A DNA stretch of 47,390 nucleotides from CAZFYZ01 sp964523735 (GCA_964523735.1 CAZFYZ010000014.1:1-47390); one strand, 5' to 3'; positions 38,374-47,390 are shown, counted from the stretch's first letter. Numbers and translations are program-made. The notes: generated by a model not told the origin, from the sequence alone.

Positions 38374-38405
38374 AGGCTGCTGGAGTATCGTCTCCGGCAG
38401 CCTTT
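38374..38405 (+). terminator. Terminator-like hairpin, likely riboswitch expression platform
   Basis: The 12-bp stem AGGCTGCTGGAG/CTCCGGCAGCCT (one G-U) has a 6-nt loop and is followed by TTT. Its left arm (38377-38385) can instead pair with CTCCGCAG (38338-38345) of the riboswitch core (8 pairs, one bulge). Ligand-bound aptamer would free the arm to form the terminator, so high c-di-AMP should reduce expression (inference). The U-tract is short, so termination could be partial. Confidence 0.6.
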
Positions 38406-38424
38406 CACGTATGTGCGGAAGACT

Positions 38425-39585
38425 ATGCGTTTCGTTCAGTTCAGCGATTGCCATCTGGATTCAGCCATCGGCGGGGCGTTGTGTCTGCCGGAGGACAAGC
38501 GGGATGTGCTGCGCCAGGACATCCGCCGAGCAGTCGAGCGCGCCTGTGCCCTCGCGACTGAGCGACAGGCCGATCTGGTCTTGATACCGGGCGATCTATT
38601 CGACTATGAGAGCCTGCGCCCGGAGACGATCACGTTACTCGCCGGGCTCCTCGCTGATCTCGCCCCAGCGCGTGTCTTCATATCACCGGGCAATCACGAC
38701 AGCCTGCGGCCCGCAAGCCCTTATATGGATCAGAGCAAGTGGCCAGGGAACGTTCGTATCTTCACGTCCACCGAGTTCGAGAGAGTGAATGTGGATTCTC
38801 CCGGTTGTACGATCACTGGCATCGCCCACGCTCATCGCGGGACCACCGATAGATTGCTCGCAGATGCCGTTGACTGCGGGCGAAGCGGTGTGGACGTGCT
38901 CCTCTTTCACGGCTCGCGCGATGGCTATCGGCCCTCAGAGAAAGAGAACATCCTCCCATTCTCAGACGACGAGCTAACCAAGCAGCACTTCAGCTACGCC
39001 GCGATCGGCCACTATCACTCCTATGCAGCTATTGCGGATAGTGCAGGGCTTGTGCGTGGAGCGTACTCAGGCTGTGTGCAAGGACGCGGGCTCGATGAGC
39101 CAGGGGAAAAGCACGCGCTGGTCGGGGAGATTAGCGAAAGCGGCGTCACACTTGAGCAGGTCGAGGTCGCGGAGCGGCGGATTGTTCGTGTCGAAGCCAG
39201 CCTCACAGGAGCCGCGACCATTGATGCAGTCCAGGAGCGAGTTCATAACGCGCTGCGCGCCTCCGCCGCACGCGAACAGGACATTGCCAGCATCTCCCTG
39301 ACTGGCCTGCTGGCCCCAACGGTACAGATTGACGACGGCCTCACGGAGTTCTCGAGTCACTACTTCCACGTGTGTGTGAGCAGGTCGCGTCTGGAGGCTG
39401 ATTACGACCTCGAAAACATTCTCAAGGATTCAGCGGCATCACCAGTGCGATCGGCATTCGTGAAGCGAATGATCGACCTTCAGGAATCAGCAGAGGCCGA
39501 AGACGCCACCGCGCTCCGTGACGCGATCTACTACGGCCTCGCAGCGCTCGATGGCCGAAAGCTGGAGCCTCGAAATGCGGATTGA
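38425..39585 (+). CDS. SbcD/Mre11/YhaO-like DNA repair exonuclease subunit
   Basis: The product is 386 residues; the ATG at 38425 (MRFVQFSDCHLD) fits the family start, and a GTG four codons upstream is possible. The calcineurin-like phosphoesterase motifs are complete: D8-x-H10 (SDCHLD), GDLFD near 55-59, GNHD near 91-94, the LLFHGSR histidine and GHYHSY near 195. The C-terminal third is the family-typical beta-rich cap (VERRI-like strand, ISLTGLL). With its ATPase partner such nucleases trim DNA ends and hairpins. Its length suits YhaO of Bacillus more than E. coli SbcD. The next gene overlaps by 11 nt, and the c-di-AMP riboswitch lies directly upstream. Confidence 0.93.
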   Translation: MRFVQFSDCHLDSAIGGALCLPEDKRDVLRQDIRRAVERACALATERQADLVLIPGDLFDYESLRPETITLLAGLLADLAPARVFISPGNHDSLRPASPYMDQSKWPGNVRIFTSTEFERVNVDSPGCTITGIAHAHRGTTDRLLADAVDCGRSGVDVLLFHGSRDGYRPSEKENILPFSDDELTKQHFSYAAIGHYHSYAAIADSAGLVRGAYSGCVQGRGLDEPGEKHALVGEISESGVTLEQVEVAERRIVRVEASLTGAATIDAVQERVHNALRASAAREQDIASISLTGLLAPTVQIDDGLTEFSSHYFHVCVSRSRLEADYDLENILKDSAASPVRSAFVKRMIDLQESAEAEDATALRDAIYYGLAALDGRKLEPRNAD

Positions 39586-42019
39586 GTCGATCACGGTCCG
39601 CGGATTCGGCTGCCTCTCCGAGAAGCGCTACGAGTTTCCGGATGGCAAGGCCGTCGTCATCATCGAGGAGAATGAGCGGGGCAAGTCCACACTCACTGCT
39701 GCCATCCTGGCGGGCCTCTGCGGATTCCCCCCTCGAAAAGTCGCCGGGGAGGTCGTGAAGCTCGCTGATGTCTACAAGCCCTGGGACGCCGACGTCTATG
39801 GCGTCGAGATGGAGATCACCGCAGGTGGCCGGCGCCTTGGCATCCTGAGGGACTTCACCAAAAGCACCCCTCTCTTCCGCGACCTGGAGACCAACCAGAA
39901 CGTCACGAGCCAACTCGACTGTGATCTCACGGCTCACTTCCTGCAGCTTCCTCGCGAAGACTTCCAGCGCATCGCCGTGGTCCAAGGCAAGGAGATTCAG
40001 CGCTTCAACTCGTCGCCAAACCTGCAGTCCAGGCTGTCCGCGCTGGTGGAAGGCTCCTCAGGCGACACAGGAGCCGAGGTCGCGGTTGACTTACTCAACA
40101 AGGCCACCTATCCGCTCGACGGGAAAGCAATCAAGCCCGAGACCGCAATCCAGCGCCTGATGAAGGAGATCGAGGAGAAGACGCGGCGTATGGCCGCGCT
40201 CGATGCCGACTTGGAGGCAGCCGACACCCAAGTCCGAGCGCTTGACGAGGGCCACGCCAGACAGAAAGAGCTTCAGGAACAGCTCGCCGGCCTCGATGCG
40301 GAGTACACTGCTGCAAGGCTCGCGGAGGTTCGCGAGAGGATTGCGGAAGCCCGGTCGATAGAGGAAGAGCGGTCCCGCCTGACAAGTGAGTTAGCATCGC
40401 TTGAGGACACCGCAACGTTCCCCGCCGAACGGCAGAATCACCTGACTACAGCAGCCGCGCTCGTGCGTGACTGCCAGGAAAAACTGAACGAAGAACTGGC
40501 AAGACAGAGGACACTAGAGTCCGACGCAGATGCCCTACGGGTCCGTCTGGAGTCTGAGAATCGCTTCACCAGTGCGTCTCGTGATGACCAGATAGCTCTC
40601 GCCTCAGCGCAAGATACTCTCACAGATGCAGAGCGCTCGCTCAACGAGAGACAGAACGAGATAGGCAGAGCCAAAGCATCGGGGTCTTCAGGGCTTGCCA
40701 AGGCAATCACCGCGCTCGGACTAGCTACCGGACTGGCAGGCGTGGTCTTGCTGGTCCTCAGGCTGCTGGATCCTGTCCCCAGCATCTCCACCACGGTTCT
40801 GGGCATACTCGTGGCCGCCATTGGCGCCGTACAGATGGCCCGACAAGGGGCCGGGCTCAGCGTGCTGCAGGAGACCATGCGGCAAGCCGAACGCTCATAT
40901 GAGGACGCAGCCGACAGGGCAAAGCGCAGGCTCTCGGCTATCGGAGTGGACGCGGCCGCGAATGACGATCTGGCCGAGCAACTTCGCCGGGTTCAGGATG
41001 CGCTGATCCGTTACCTGGACGACCGTGAGAGGCTCGCCGACACTGAGACCAGACTTCTGGATGTCTCGCGCACGATCGCCCGGATCAGGGGGCAGATGGA
41101 AGATGAGGATCAGGCGATCAGGTCGATCGTCAGCAGCGCGGGGATCGACCCCTCGTTGGCAGTTGAAGACGCGCTCCGTGCGTTTGAAGAGGCAGGCAAG
41201 CGCCATGGCAGGTACTGTGAGGTCAAGAACGTCCTGATCCCCGCCATCGAACGCCGCCGGGCACAACCGGCCGCTATCGAGGCTCTGGTTGCTGAGGAGA
41301 AGCATCTGCTGGAATCCTTGCCGGACCAAAGCTCCGTGCGGCCGGCTGCTCGCCGTCCCGCCGAGATCGACAATGAGCGGCAGAGGGCTAGGTCAGAGCT
41401 TGAGAAAGCCGTGACCCAGACGACGACCCTGGAGCGCGAGGTTGGGCTGACTGTTGAGTCATACCGCCGTGAGTATCCGCAGCTCCGGCAGGACGTTGAC
41501 GAGCTTCGGTCAGGGCTATCCAACGCGACTCGCTTCCATCAGGCAACTGAGACCGCCGCCCAGGTACTGCGTGAAGTCGCCGAGAGCACCCGCCGCAGGT
41601 GGTCCGCCGCACTCAACGAGCAGGCAGGAGCGATTCTGCCAAACCTCAACCCCGACTACACAGACATCCGCTTTGACGATTCTCTCGGCTTTACTCTCTG
41701 CCGGACGAGCGACAACCGGCCTCTCGAGAAGTCCGACGTTGACGCGCGGCTATCTACCGGCGCAAGGGATCAGGTCTATCTTGCAGTGAGGCTTGCCTGC
41801 TGCCTGGAACTGTCGAAGAACGGCGAGCCGCTTCCGATCATCCTCGACGATCCGCTCCTCGCGTCGGACGACGCCAGATTCGAGAGCGCAATGCGCTACC
41901 TCGTCGATCAACTTCCGGAATCGAATCAGGTCATCATCCTGAGCTGCCATCGTCTGCGCCACGAGCGGCTGATGTCGCAGCCGTGGTTTGCTGATCGCGC
42001 TGTCCTGGTCCCGATCTGA
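39575..42019 (+). CDS. SbcC/Rad50/YhaN-like ATPase with central membrane segments
   Basis: The product is 814 residues. The ATG at 39575 (MRIESITVRGFGCLSEKRY) overlaps the nuclease stop. The ABC-type ATPase halves are at the ends: a Walker A-like EENERGKST (about 30-38), the signature LSTGARDQVYLAVRLA (about 726) and Walker B PIILDDPLLASDD (about 754-766), followed by SCH as the switch histidine. Between them are long coiled coils (about 180-360, 420-690). These are interrupted by two hydrophobic segments (about 370-415: ITALGLATGLAGVVLLVLRL and TTVLGILVAAIGAVQMA) where Rad50 has its hook. Such mid-coil membrane segments are a trait of YhaN-like proteins, so the complex may sit at the membrane. 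It pairs with the upstream nuclease. Confidence 0.92.
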   Translation: MRIESITVRGFGCLSEKRYEFPDGKAVVIIEENERGKSTLTAAILAGLCGFPPRKVAGEVVKLADVYKPWDADVYGVEMEITAGGRRLGILRDFTKSTPLFRDLETNQNVTSQLDCDLTAHFLQLPREDFQRIAVVQGKEIQRFNSSPNLQSRLSALVEGSSGDTGAEVAVDLLNKATYPLDGKAIKPETAIQRLMKEIEEKTRRMAALDADLEAADTQVRALDEGHARQKELQEQLAGLDAEYTAARLAEVRERIAEARSIEEERSRLTSELASLEDTATFPAERQNHLTTAAALVRDCQEKLNEELARQRTLESDADALRVRLESENRFTSASRDDQIALASAQDTLTDAERSLNERQNEIGRAKASGSSGLAKAITALGLATGLAGVVLLVLRLLDPVPSISTTVLGILVAAIGAVQMARQGAGLSVLQETMRQAERSYEDAADRAKRRLSAIGVDAAANDDLAEQLRRVQDALIRYLDDRERLADTETRLLDVSRTIARIRGQMEDEDQAIRSIVSSAGIDPSLAVEDALRAFEEAGKRHGRYCEVKNVLIPAIERRRAQPAAIEALVAEEKHLLESLPDQSSVRPAARRPAEIDNERQRARSELEKAVTQTTTLEREVGLTVESYRREYPQLRQDVDELRSGLSNATRFHQATETAAQVLREVAESTRRRWSAALNEQAGAILPNLNPDYTDIRFDDSLGFTLCRTSDNRPLEKSDVDARLSTGARDQVYLAVRLACCLELSKNGEPLPIILDDPLLASDDARFESAMRYLVDQLPESNQVIILSCHRLRHERLMSQPWFADRAVLVPI

Positions 42020-42036
42020 GCGTAATGAAACGCTTG

Positions 42037-42801
42037 CTACAGCCCCACTATCAGGGCGTGGTCGGGCAGCGAGTCGTAGAAATGACGCCAGGAGACACTC
42101 CGGTAATCCAGAGTACGATTCGACTGGAGTTCGGAGTCGTATCTTGAACTGGCTGGGCCGTCGTAGCGGCGGAAGAGAATCGTGCGGCCGGTATCGGCCA
42201 CGTAGTACTCGGCTAGTGACTCAGGCCCTGCAGCATTCGTGTAGGCGCAGAGCACCCTGACACAGCGATAGGACTTGGGGCCGATAGCCACATTCGCAGC
42301 GCCCGTGACTTCGAAATCAATGTCGCTCTCACGAACCAGGTCCTCCCCCACCCTAACGCGCTCGGTGCCTGCGATCTTGAGGCCAGACTTCAATAGAACA
42401 GGAAGCGGAGTCATGTCATATCGCTCAAACACCCACTGCTCCGGATCGAAACGCTGAATCCAGGCGACGATACGGTGCCCCTCCTCATTCAGGACGTTGT
42501 ACGTAGTCGCGGTACGGTCACCGTAGTCCGAACCGGCCTGGGCATACCACCAGTCAACCTCGAGGGCACTCGCTCCCTCGACCAGGATCCTCCCCCCAAC
42601 TCTAAGCCGATGAGCACCGGAGAAGACGAGATCGGGCGCAGGCGCTCTTTCGCCTGGGTAGTCGTAGAAAGCGAACTCGACTTCCTCGCCAGGCTGAAGA
42701 AGCACAAACCCGCCCTGGTCGTCCACACAATCAATCTCGAATGCCTCATTAGGCAGGTCGGTTATAGTAATCTCCGGTATAATCCTCGGAAATCTGAACA
42801 T
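42037..42801 (-). CDS. Conserved-looking hypothetical protein after the anti-sigma gene
   Basis: The product is 254 residues from the ATG at 42801 (GGAGG 7 nt upstream). I do not recognise the family. It has no signal peptide or clear membrane segment. The N-terminal part looks beta-rich (FVLLQPGEEVEFAFYDYPG); the middle holds EVDWWYAQAGSDYG, and YRCVRVLCAYTNAAGPESLAEYYV precedes ILFRRYDG, reminiscent of beta-barrel lipid-binding folds. It is the third gene of the minus-strand set sigma factor, anti-sigma factor, this gene, with a 14-nt gap, so it is likely part of the same regulon. Confidence 0.75.
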   Translation of the reverse strand: MFRFPRIIPEITITDLPNEAFEIDCVDDQGGFVLLQPGEEVEFAFYDYPGERAPAPDLVFSGAHRLRVGGRILVEGASALEVDWWYAQAGSDYGDRTATTYNVLNEEGHRIVAWIQRFDPEQWVFERYDMTPLPVLLKSGLKIAGTERVRVGEDLVRESDIDFEVTGAANVAIGPKSYRCVRVLCAYTNAAGPESLAEYYVADTGRTILFRRYDGPASSRYDSELQSNRTLDYRSVSWRHFYDSLPDHALIVGL

Positions 42802-42815
42802 CTCACTACCTCCGA

Positions 42816-43160
42816 TCAAGCCCTGCCCCAGGGGCCCATTAGCGGGCCAGGGACAGTGGTCTTCTGCTGAGTTCCGGTGGGGAGGTCAGGGCGGTCGGGG
42901 AGCCTGCGAACATGCAGCACAGGACGGCGGCGGTGAAGCCCGCTAAGGCCGATTCTGCCTCGAATGGCATCGCGCAAGCCTGAGGGTTGGATAGGTATCG
43001 GAGTCGACTTCATGGACTGGTTCTGCATGTTCATAACGCTGGATCTTGCCCTGCAAGCTTCGCAGTCCTTGAGATGCTGCTCAAGGTCCGCAGTTTCGGC
43101 ATCGGTTAGCTCGCCGTCAATCCCGGCGGATATCAGCTCGGTGTATCTATCACAGGTCAT
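42816..43160 (-). CDS. Anti-sigma factor with zf-HC2 zinc finger, probable frameshift in the C-terminal part
   Basis: The 114-residue frame starts at ATG 43160 with MTCDRYTELISAGIDGELT, then DLEQHLKDCEACR, the H-x3-C-x2-C zinc finger of ECF anti-sigma factors. The usual membrane helix is absent: after LRDAIRG the frame turns basic (GLHRRRPVLHVRRLPDRPD). In the +1 frame the same DNA reads ESALAGFTAAVLCCMFAG, a good membrane helix, then ends at TAA 42839-42841. A single-base change near 42950-42960 would therefore restore a normal membrane-bound anti-sigma factor. Either the gene is really shifted, or this is a sequencing or assembly error. It lies 82 nt downstream of the ECF sigma gene. Confidence 0.85.
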   Translation of the reverse strand: MTCDRYTELISAGIDGELTDAETADLEQHLKDCEACRARSSVMNMQNQSMKSTPIPIQPSGLRDAIRGRIGLSGLHRRRPVLHVRRLPDRPDLPTGTQQKTTVPGPLMGPWGRA

Positions 43161-43193
43161 GTCTCGACCTCCCGTTTCCAGATGTTGGATGTT

Positions 43194-43224
43194 TGAGGTT
43201 GGAGGTTACGTACCTCCAACCTCA
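43194..43224. repeat. Perfect hairpin between sigma and anti-sigma genes
   Basis: Arms TGAGGTTGGAGGT and ACCTCCAACCTCA (13 bp) flank a 5-nt loop. The left side continues an imperfect GATGTTTGAGGTTGG-type tract. Without a T-run it may tune the sigma to anti-sigma ratio rather than terminate. Confidence 0.65.
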
Positions 43225-43242
43225 CGTGCGATTCTTCGTTTC

Positions 43243-43794
43243 TCACTCTTCCTGGACAGCGCTTGCCAGCAGCGCGCGCGCGCGTGATACGCGCATCTTT
43301 GCCGCTGCAACCGTGCAGTCCAGTGCTTCAGCGATCTCCCCGTAGCTCAGCTCCCGCTCGACGCGCAACTCCAGCGCCATTCTCAGAGGTTCTGGGAGAT
43401 CAGTGAGCGCGGCGAGAGTCCGATCCAGGAAATCCCTGTCCGCGACCTCCGACTCGAGCCTTACGGAAGACATCAGGGGTAGATCGTCGATCGGAGTTGT
43501 TCTCTTGTTGCGGACTTTCCTAAGCCATTGCAGGCACACGTTCGAGGCCACCCGGTACAGCCACGTGGCAAACGCAGACTCGCATCGGAAGCTGTCGATA
43601 CGCTGCCAGACAGTCAGCCAAACGTCCTGCGCCAGGTCCTGAGCGTCGTCGGAATTTCCCGCGATCCGGTAACACAGACGCCAGACTACGTCGCCGAACC
43701 GGTCATAGAGCATATCGAATGCATCCGGCTCGCCGCGCTGACATCTCCGTATCAGTTCCAGCTCGACTGTCTTTGGGGTCTCCACTGACCTCAT
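43243..43794 (-). CDS. ECF-type RNA polymerase sigma factor
   Basis: The product is 183 residues. Sigma region 2 is at about 10-85 (ELIRRCQRGEPDAFDMLYDRF, DDAQDLAQDVWLTVW, FATWLYRVASN) and region 4 at about 125-178 (LPEPLRMALELRVERELSYGE, then AKMRVSRARALLAS). There is no region 3, as expected for the ECF group. The downstream zf-HC2 gene is the likely cognate anti-sigma factor. A 9-bp stem (43824-43832 with 43844-43852) lies 30 nt upstream of the start and could belong to its promoter or leader. Target genes cannot be named. Confidence 0.95.
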   Translation of the reverse strand: MRSVETPKTVELELIRRCQRGEPDAFDMLYDRFGDVVWRLCYRIAGNSDDAQDLAQDVWLTVWQRIDSFRCESAFATWLYRVASNVCLQWLRKVRNKRTTPIDDLPLMSSVRLESEVADRDFLDRTLAALTDLPEPLRMALELRVERELSYGEIAEALDCTVAAAKMRVSRARALLASAVQEE

Positions 43795-43862
43795 CCTAGA
43801 GTGAACGTTCCGATATGGTTAGATGCAGCGTTCTGCAGGTAGTAACGCTGCAGAGAAGAACT

Positions 43863-43979
43863 CAATCGCGAAAACGCGAAACGGCGAAAGCGCGAGGGGT
43901 AACGGAGACTGTGCAGATCGACCCGAGAAGACCTGGCCTCCCTTTTCGTGCTTTCGCGCCTTCGCGCTTTCGCGATTAG
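43863..43979. repeat. GCGAAA-type simple repeats in inverted arrangement
   Basis: The left tract (43863-43897) is built from CGCGAAA units and the right tract (43942-43979) from the complement (TTTCGCG), separated by about 44 nt. They fill most of the 224-nt gap between the divergent sigma factor and phosphoesterase genes. This is a common kind of intergenic microsatellite; no promoter could be assigned inside it. Confidence 0.65.
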
Positions 43980-44018
43980 TTTCCTTGACTGCGTAAGCGT
44001 GAGGCGGTAGAATCTGGC

Positions 44019-44702
44019 GTGGCTGTCTACGCGATATCCGATCTTCACCTCTCCCACGCGCGTCCTAAGCCGATGCACGTCTTCGGCGAACACTGGCGCG
44101 ACCACCCCGAGCTGATCGCCCGCAACTGGGATGCCCTCGTATCGCAAGACGACACAGTGATCGTAGTCGGCGACCACTCCTGGGCCCTCAAGTTGGAGGA
44201 CGCCAAGCCTGACATAGATTACATCGCCCAGCGGCCAGGCCGCAAGCTATTGGTCAGAGGCAATCACGACTACTGGTGGCGGCGCGAGGCGACCAATCGT
44301 ATCGCTGCTCAGATGCCCCAAGGCGTCGAGCTGCTGCACGGCCGCGCGGTGGTGGTGGACGGCATAGGCATTACCGGCACGCGTGGGTGGCGGATTGAGC
44401 TTGATGAGGACACCGACGCAGGCGATGAGCGGGTCATGAATCGAGAGCTGATGTATCTCGAGCGCGGCCTCTCGGAAATCCCGTCAGATGCCCGTATGAA
44501 GATCGCAGCGCTCCACTACCCGCCCTTCAATGCTGACCTCGAGCCCAACGCCTTCGCCGACATCCTGCAGACCCACGAGGTCGATCTCGTCGTCTACGGC
44601 CACATCCACACGGGATACTACGTTGAAGGGAAGGTCGACGGCGTCGAATACAAGCTGGTGTCCGTGGACCACACAGAGTTCAAGCCGGTAAGGATTGCGT
44701 AG
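44019..44702 (+). CDS. Calcineurin-like metallophosphoesterase
   Basis: The product is 227 residues. GTG at 44019 is used because an in-frame TAA lies shortly upstream and the conserved AVYAISDLHLSH begins there. Metal-binding motifs are ISDLHL (D-x-H), a variant GDHSWA in place of GDxxD, RGNHDYWW, LHYPPF and GHIHTG near the C-terminus. The GDxSW variant with NHDYWW fits the COG1768-type predicted phosphohydrolases, whose substrate is unknown. It is cytoplasmic and apparently monocistronic, convergent with lysS (47 nt apart). Confidence 0.9.
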   Translation: MAVYAISDLHLSHARPKPMHVFGEHWRDHPELIARNWDALVSQDDTVIVVGDHSWALKLEDAKPDIDYIAQRPGRKLLVRGNHDYWWRREATNRIAAQMPQGVELLHGRAVVVDGIGITGTRGWRIELDEDTDAGDERVMNRELMYLERGLSEIPSDARMKIAALHYPPFNADLEPNAFADILQTHEVDLVVYGHIHTGYYVEGKVDGVEYKLVSVDHTEFKPVRIA

Positions 44703-44749
44703 AGGCTAGCCTCAACTCAACGGCAATGATCTGAGTGTCCAGCCCAGAG

Positions 44750-46297
<1,548 letters not shown>

Positions 46298-46351
46298 TAT
46301 CTACTCCTGGTGTGAGGGTTTGATAGTTTGATGGTTGGAGGGTCAAGCAGT

Positions 46352-46394
46352 CACAAAACAGCTACCCTGCGCGGCGTTCACCTCGCAGGGTAGC
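46352..46394 (-). terminator. Rho-independent terminator of greA
   Basis: A perfect 11-bp stem, GCTACCCTGCG/CGCAGGGTAGC with a 12-nt loop, is followed on the minus strand by TGTTTTGTG. It starts 39 nt after the greA stop. Confidence 0.85.
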
Positions 46395-46432
46395 TTTCGA
46401 TCATTGAACTCTGTTTTCCTCTTGTTGGAAGC

Positions 46433-46912
46433 TTACTTGCGTATCTGGAGTATTTCGTACCTGGCCAGCCCGGCGGGGATCTCGACCTCGGCAACCTGGC
46501 CCACTTTCAGGTTCATTAGAGCCTTGCCTACAGGAGACTCGTTGGAGATTCTGTTCTCCGCCGGGTCTGCTTCTACGGTGCCGACGATAGTCCACTCCCA
46601 ATCATCCGAGTTTTCGAGGTCCCTGACCTTGACCACCGATCCCACCGAGACAGTATCTGTCAGGATGTCTTCGCCTTCCAAGACCCTTGCTACAGCCAGT
46701 ATCTGCCTGAGTTCCTCGATGCGTCCTTCGACAAACGCCTGCTCGTTCTTCGCGTCCTCAAACTCCGAGTTCTCGCCCATCTCGCCGAAGTGCATCGACT
46801 CCCGTATTCTATCCGCTACGCGTTTGCGATGAACGGTTCGCAACTGGTCCAGTTCTTCCTCGATCTTCTTCAAACCGCGAGCGGTTAGTATGACTTCTCT
46901 TTCCGCTTGCAT
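46433..46912 (-). CDS. greA: Transcription elongation factor GreA
   Basis: The product is 159 residues from the ATG at 46912 (GAGGTGAT before it); the frame upstream adds 16 unrelated residues. The N-terminal coiled coil (about 1-75) contains GLKKIEEELDQL, IRESMHFGEMGENSEFEDAKNEQ with the acidic tip residues, and RIEELRQIL. The C-terminal FKBP-like domain includes VSVGSVVKVRD, WTIVGTVEADP, ISNESPVGKALM and VEIPAGLARYEIL. It rescues backtracked RNA polymerase by stimulating transcript cleavage. The order greA then lysS on one strand is common in bacteria. Confidence 0.97.
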   Translation of the reverse strand: MQAEREVILTARGLKKIEEELDQLRTVHRKRVADRIRESMHFGEMGENSEFEDAKNEQAFVEGRIEELRQILAVARVLEGEDILTDTVSVGSVVKVRDLENSDDWEWTIVGTVEADPAENRISNESPVGKALMNLKVGQVAEVEIPAGLARYEILQIRK

Positions 46913-47021
46913 GGTAATCACCTCACTGCGATCAGCCGAATACGACTCAAGCACTGCCACCCCGCGCGTGTTGCAGCGCTAGTGATCAGTGCTTGACAGA
47001 ACCGCTGGACCAATTATGGTA

Positions 47022-47050
47022 TATATACCAACACCAGCGTGCCCCGCCAA
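47022..47050 (-). promoter_or_regulatory. Probable greA promoter with palindrome
   Basis: On the minus strand: TTGGCG (47045-47050), a 17-nt spacer and TATATA (47022-47027). The -10 box lies inside the 12-bp palindrome GGTATATATACC (47018-47029), a possible operator. The stretch 47051-47227 shows nothing further that I can assign. Confidence 0.45.
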
Positions 47051-47227
47051 ACGGATGATTCGCGTATTCCCGAAACTCCGACCGAGCACGCCCGCCCGTG
47101 TCTTCACATTAGATACGACTTGACGGGGGCTCAGGTTCCATCTCAAGTGCATATTGAGCTTGAAGTGTTATGCCACAGGCAGGCTCATTGCTATAGAGCT
47201 TTTTTCGCAGGTCCTGCGGGCAACGGC

Positions 47228-47293
47228 GTCATGCTGAATTCGTTTCATTCCCCAGGTCGAGCCGCGTAGCTCCTGAGTCAAGCTCAGGATGAC
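47228..47293. repeat. Short dispersed repeat with inverted ends (GTCATGCTGA/TCAGGATGAC)
   Basis: The ends GTCATGCTGA and TCAGGATGAC are near-perfect inverted copies. An inner hairpin TCCTGAG/CTCAGGA (47271-47277 with 47283-47289) lies at the right end. It is the same general kind of intergenic element as 9300-9415. Confidence 0.55.
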
Positions 47294-47347
47294 AACTACG
47301 CTTGCTGATTCTGACCCTTTGCCCTCACGCGGTCAGATGTTATTGCC

Positions 47348-47390
47348 GAGCGATTATGTCCCCTCTATTGCAGAGCGAAAATGTCCCCTT
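47348..47390. mobile_element. IS21-like terminal direct repeats at the window edge
   Basis: Two direct copies of GAGCGAWWATGTCCCCT (47348-47364 and 47373-47389) are spaced 25 nt apart. Multiple short repeats ending ATGTCCCC are typical of the ends of IS21-family elements. No transposase is inside the window, so this may be the tip of an element continuing beyond the edge. Confidence 0.5.

Noticed and set aside
47039..47269. 76-codon open frame upstream of greA
   Set aside because: It overlaps the promoter region and a dispersed repeat and has no recognisable features.

Overview
The window looks like a chromosomal piece of an uncultured, GC-moderate bacterium, most probably of the Armatimonadota or a neighbouring lineage (inference). 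The evidence is two prepilin-like proteins with the 'GFTLIELLVVIAIIAILAAILFPVF'-type N-terminus (the FPVF ending is typical of Armatimonadota), two PEP-CTERM proteins, uroporphyrinogen decarboxylase-like proteins inside sugar-type operons, GH172 and GH94-like proteins, and ordinary bacterial housekeeping genes (lysS, greA, family-4 UDG, ECF sigma factor).

Region 1 (1-28.2 kb, all minus strand) is an accessory locus of secreted modular proteins and presumed carbohydrate metabolism. From right to left it holds: a PEP-CTERM beta-propeller protein; a large protein with three such propellers; a six-hairpin glycosidase-like protein fused to one more propeller; a DeoR regulator, prepilin, second six-hairpin protein, amidohydrolase, UroD-like, secreted amidohydrolase and second UroD-like gene in a tight operon; a LacI regulator; a PEP-CTERM jelly-roll-type protein; a 1361-residue protein carrying four copies of that module; a second prepilin; and a truncated glycoside hydrolase-like gene leaving the left edge. 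The same few modules (DFS/WxYG module, propeller, chitobiase C-terminal-like spacer, tandem OB-like tail) are reshuffled between neighbours. Four strong TTGACA-N17-CATAAT-like promoters drive the main units. Two of them share an exact 15-bp inverted-repeat operator candidate close to the LacI gene.

Region 2 (28.4-36.1 kb) has an ExuT-like MFS transporter, an M16 double-domain peptidase, a half-size TauE/SafE-like protein, a GH94-like protein lacking the catalytic DWNDG region, and a GH172 (DUF2961) protein.

Region 3 (36.2-47.4 kb) is largely housekeeping: HIT protein, family-4 uracil-DNA glycosylase, Spy/LTXXQ-like periplasmic protein, an SbcD/YhaO-like nuclease with an SbcC/YhaN-like ATPase, ECF sigma and anti-sigma factors, a metallophosphoesterase, lysS and greA. 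The most striking item is a very well conserved c-di-AMP (ydaO/yuaA-type) riboswitch with its own promoter and a downstream terminator-like hairpin, placed directly in front of the sbcD/sbcC-like pair. This suggests second-messenger control of a DNA-end-processing nuclease. The right edge runs into short direct repeats like those at the ends of IS21-type elements.
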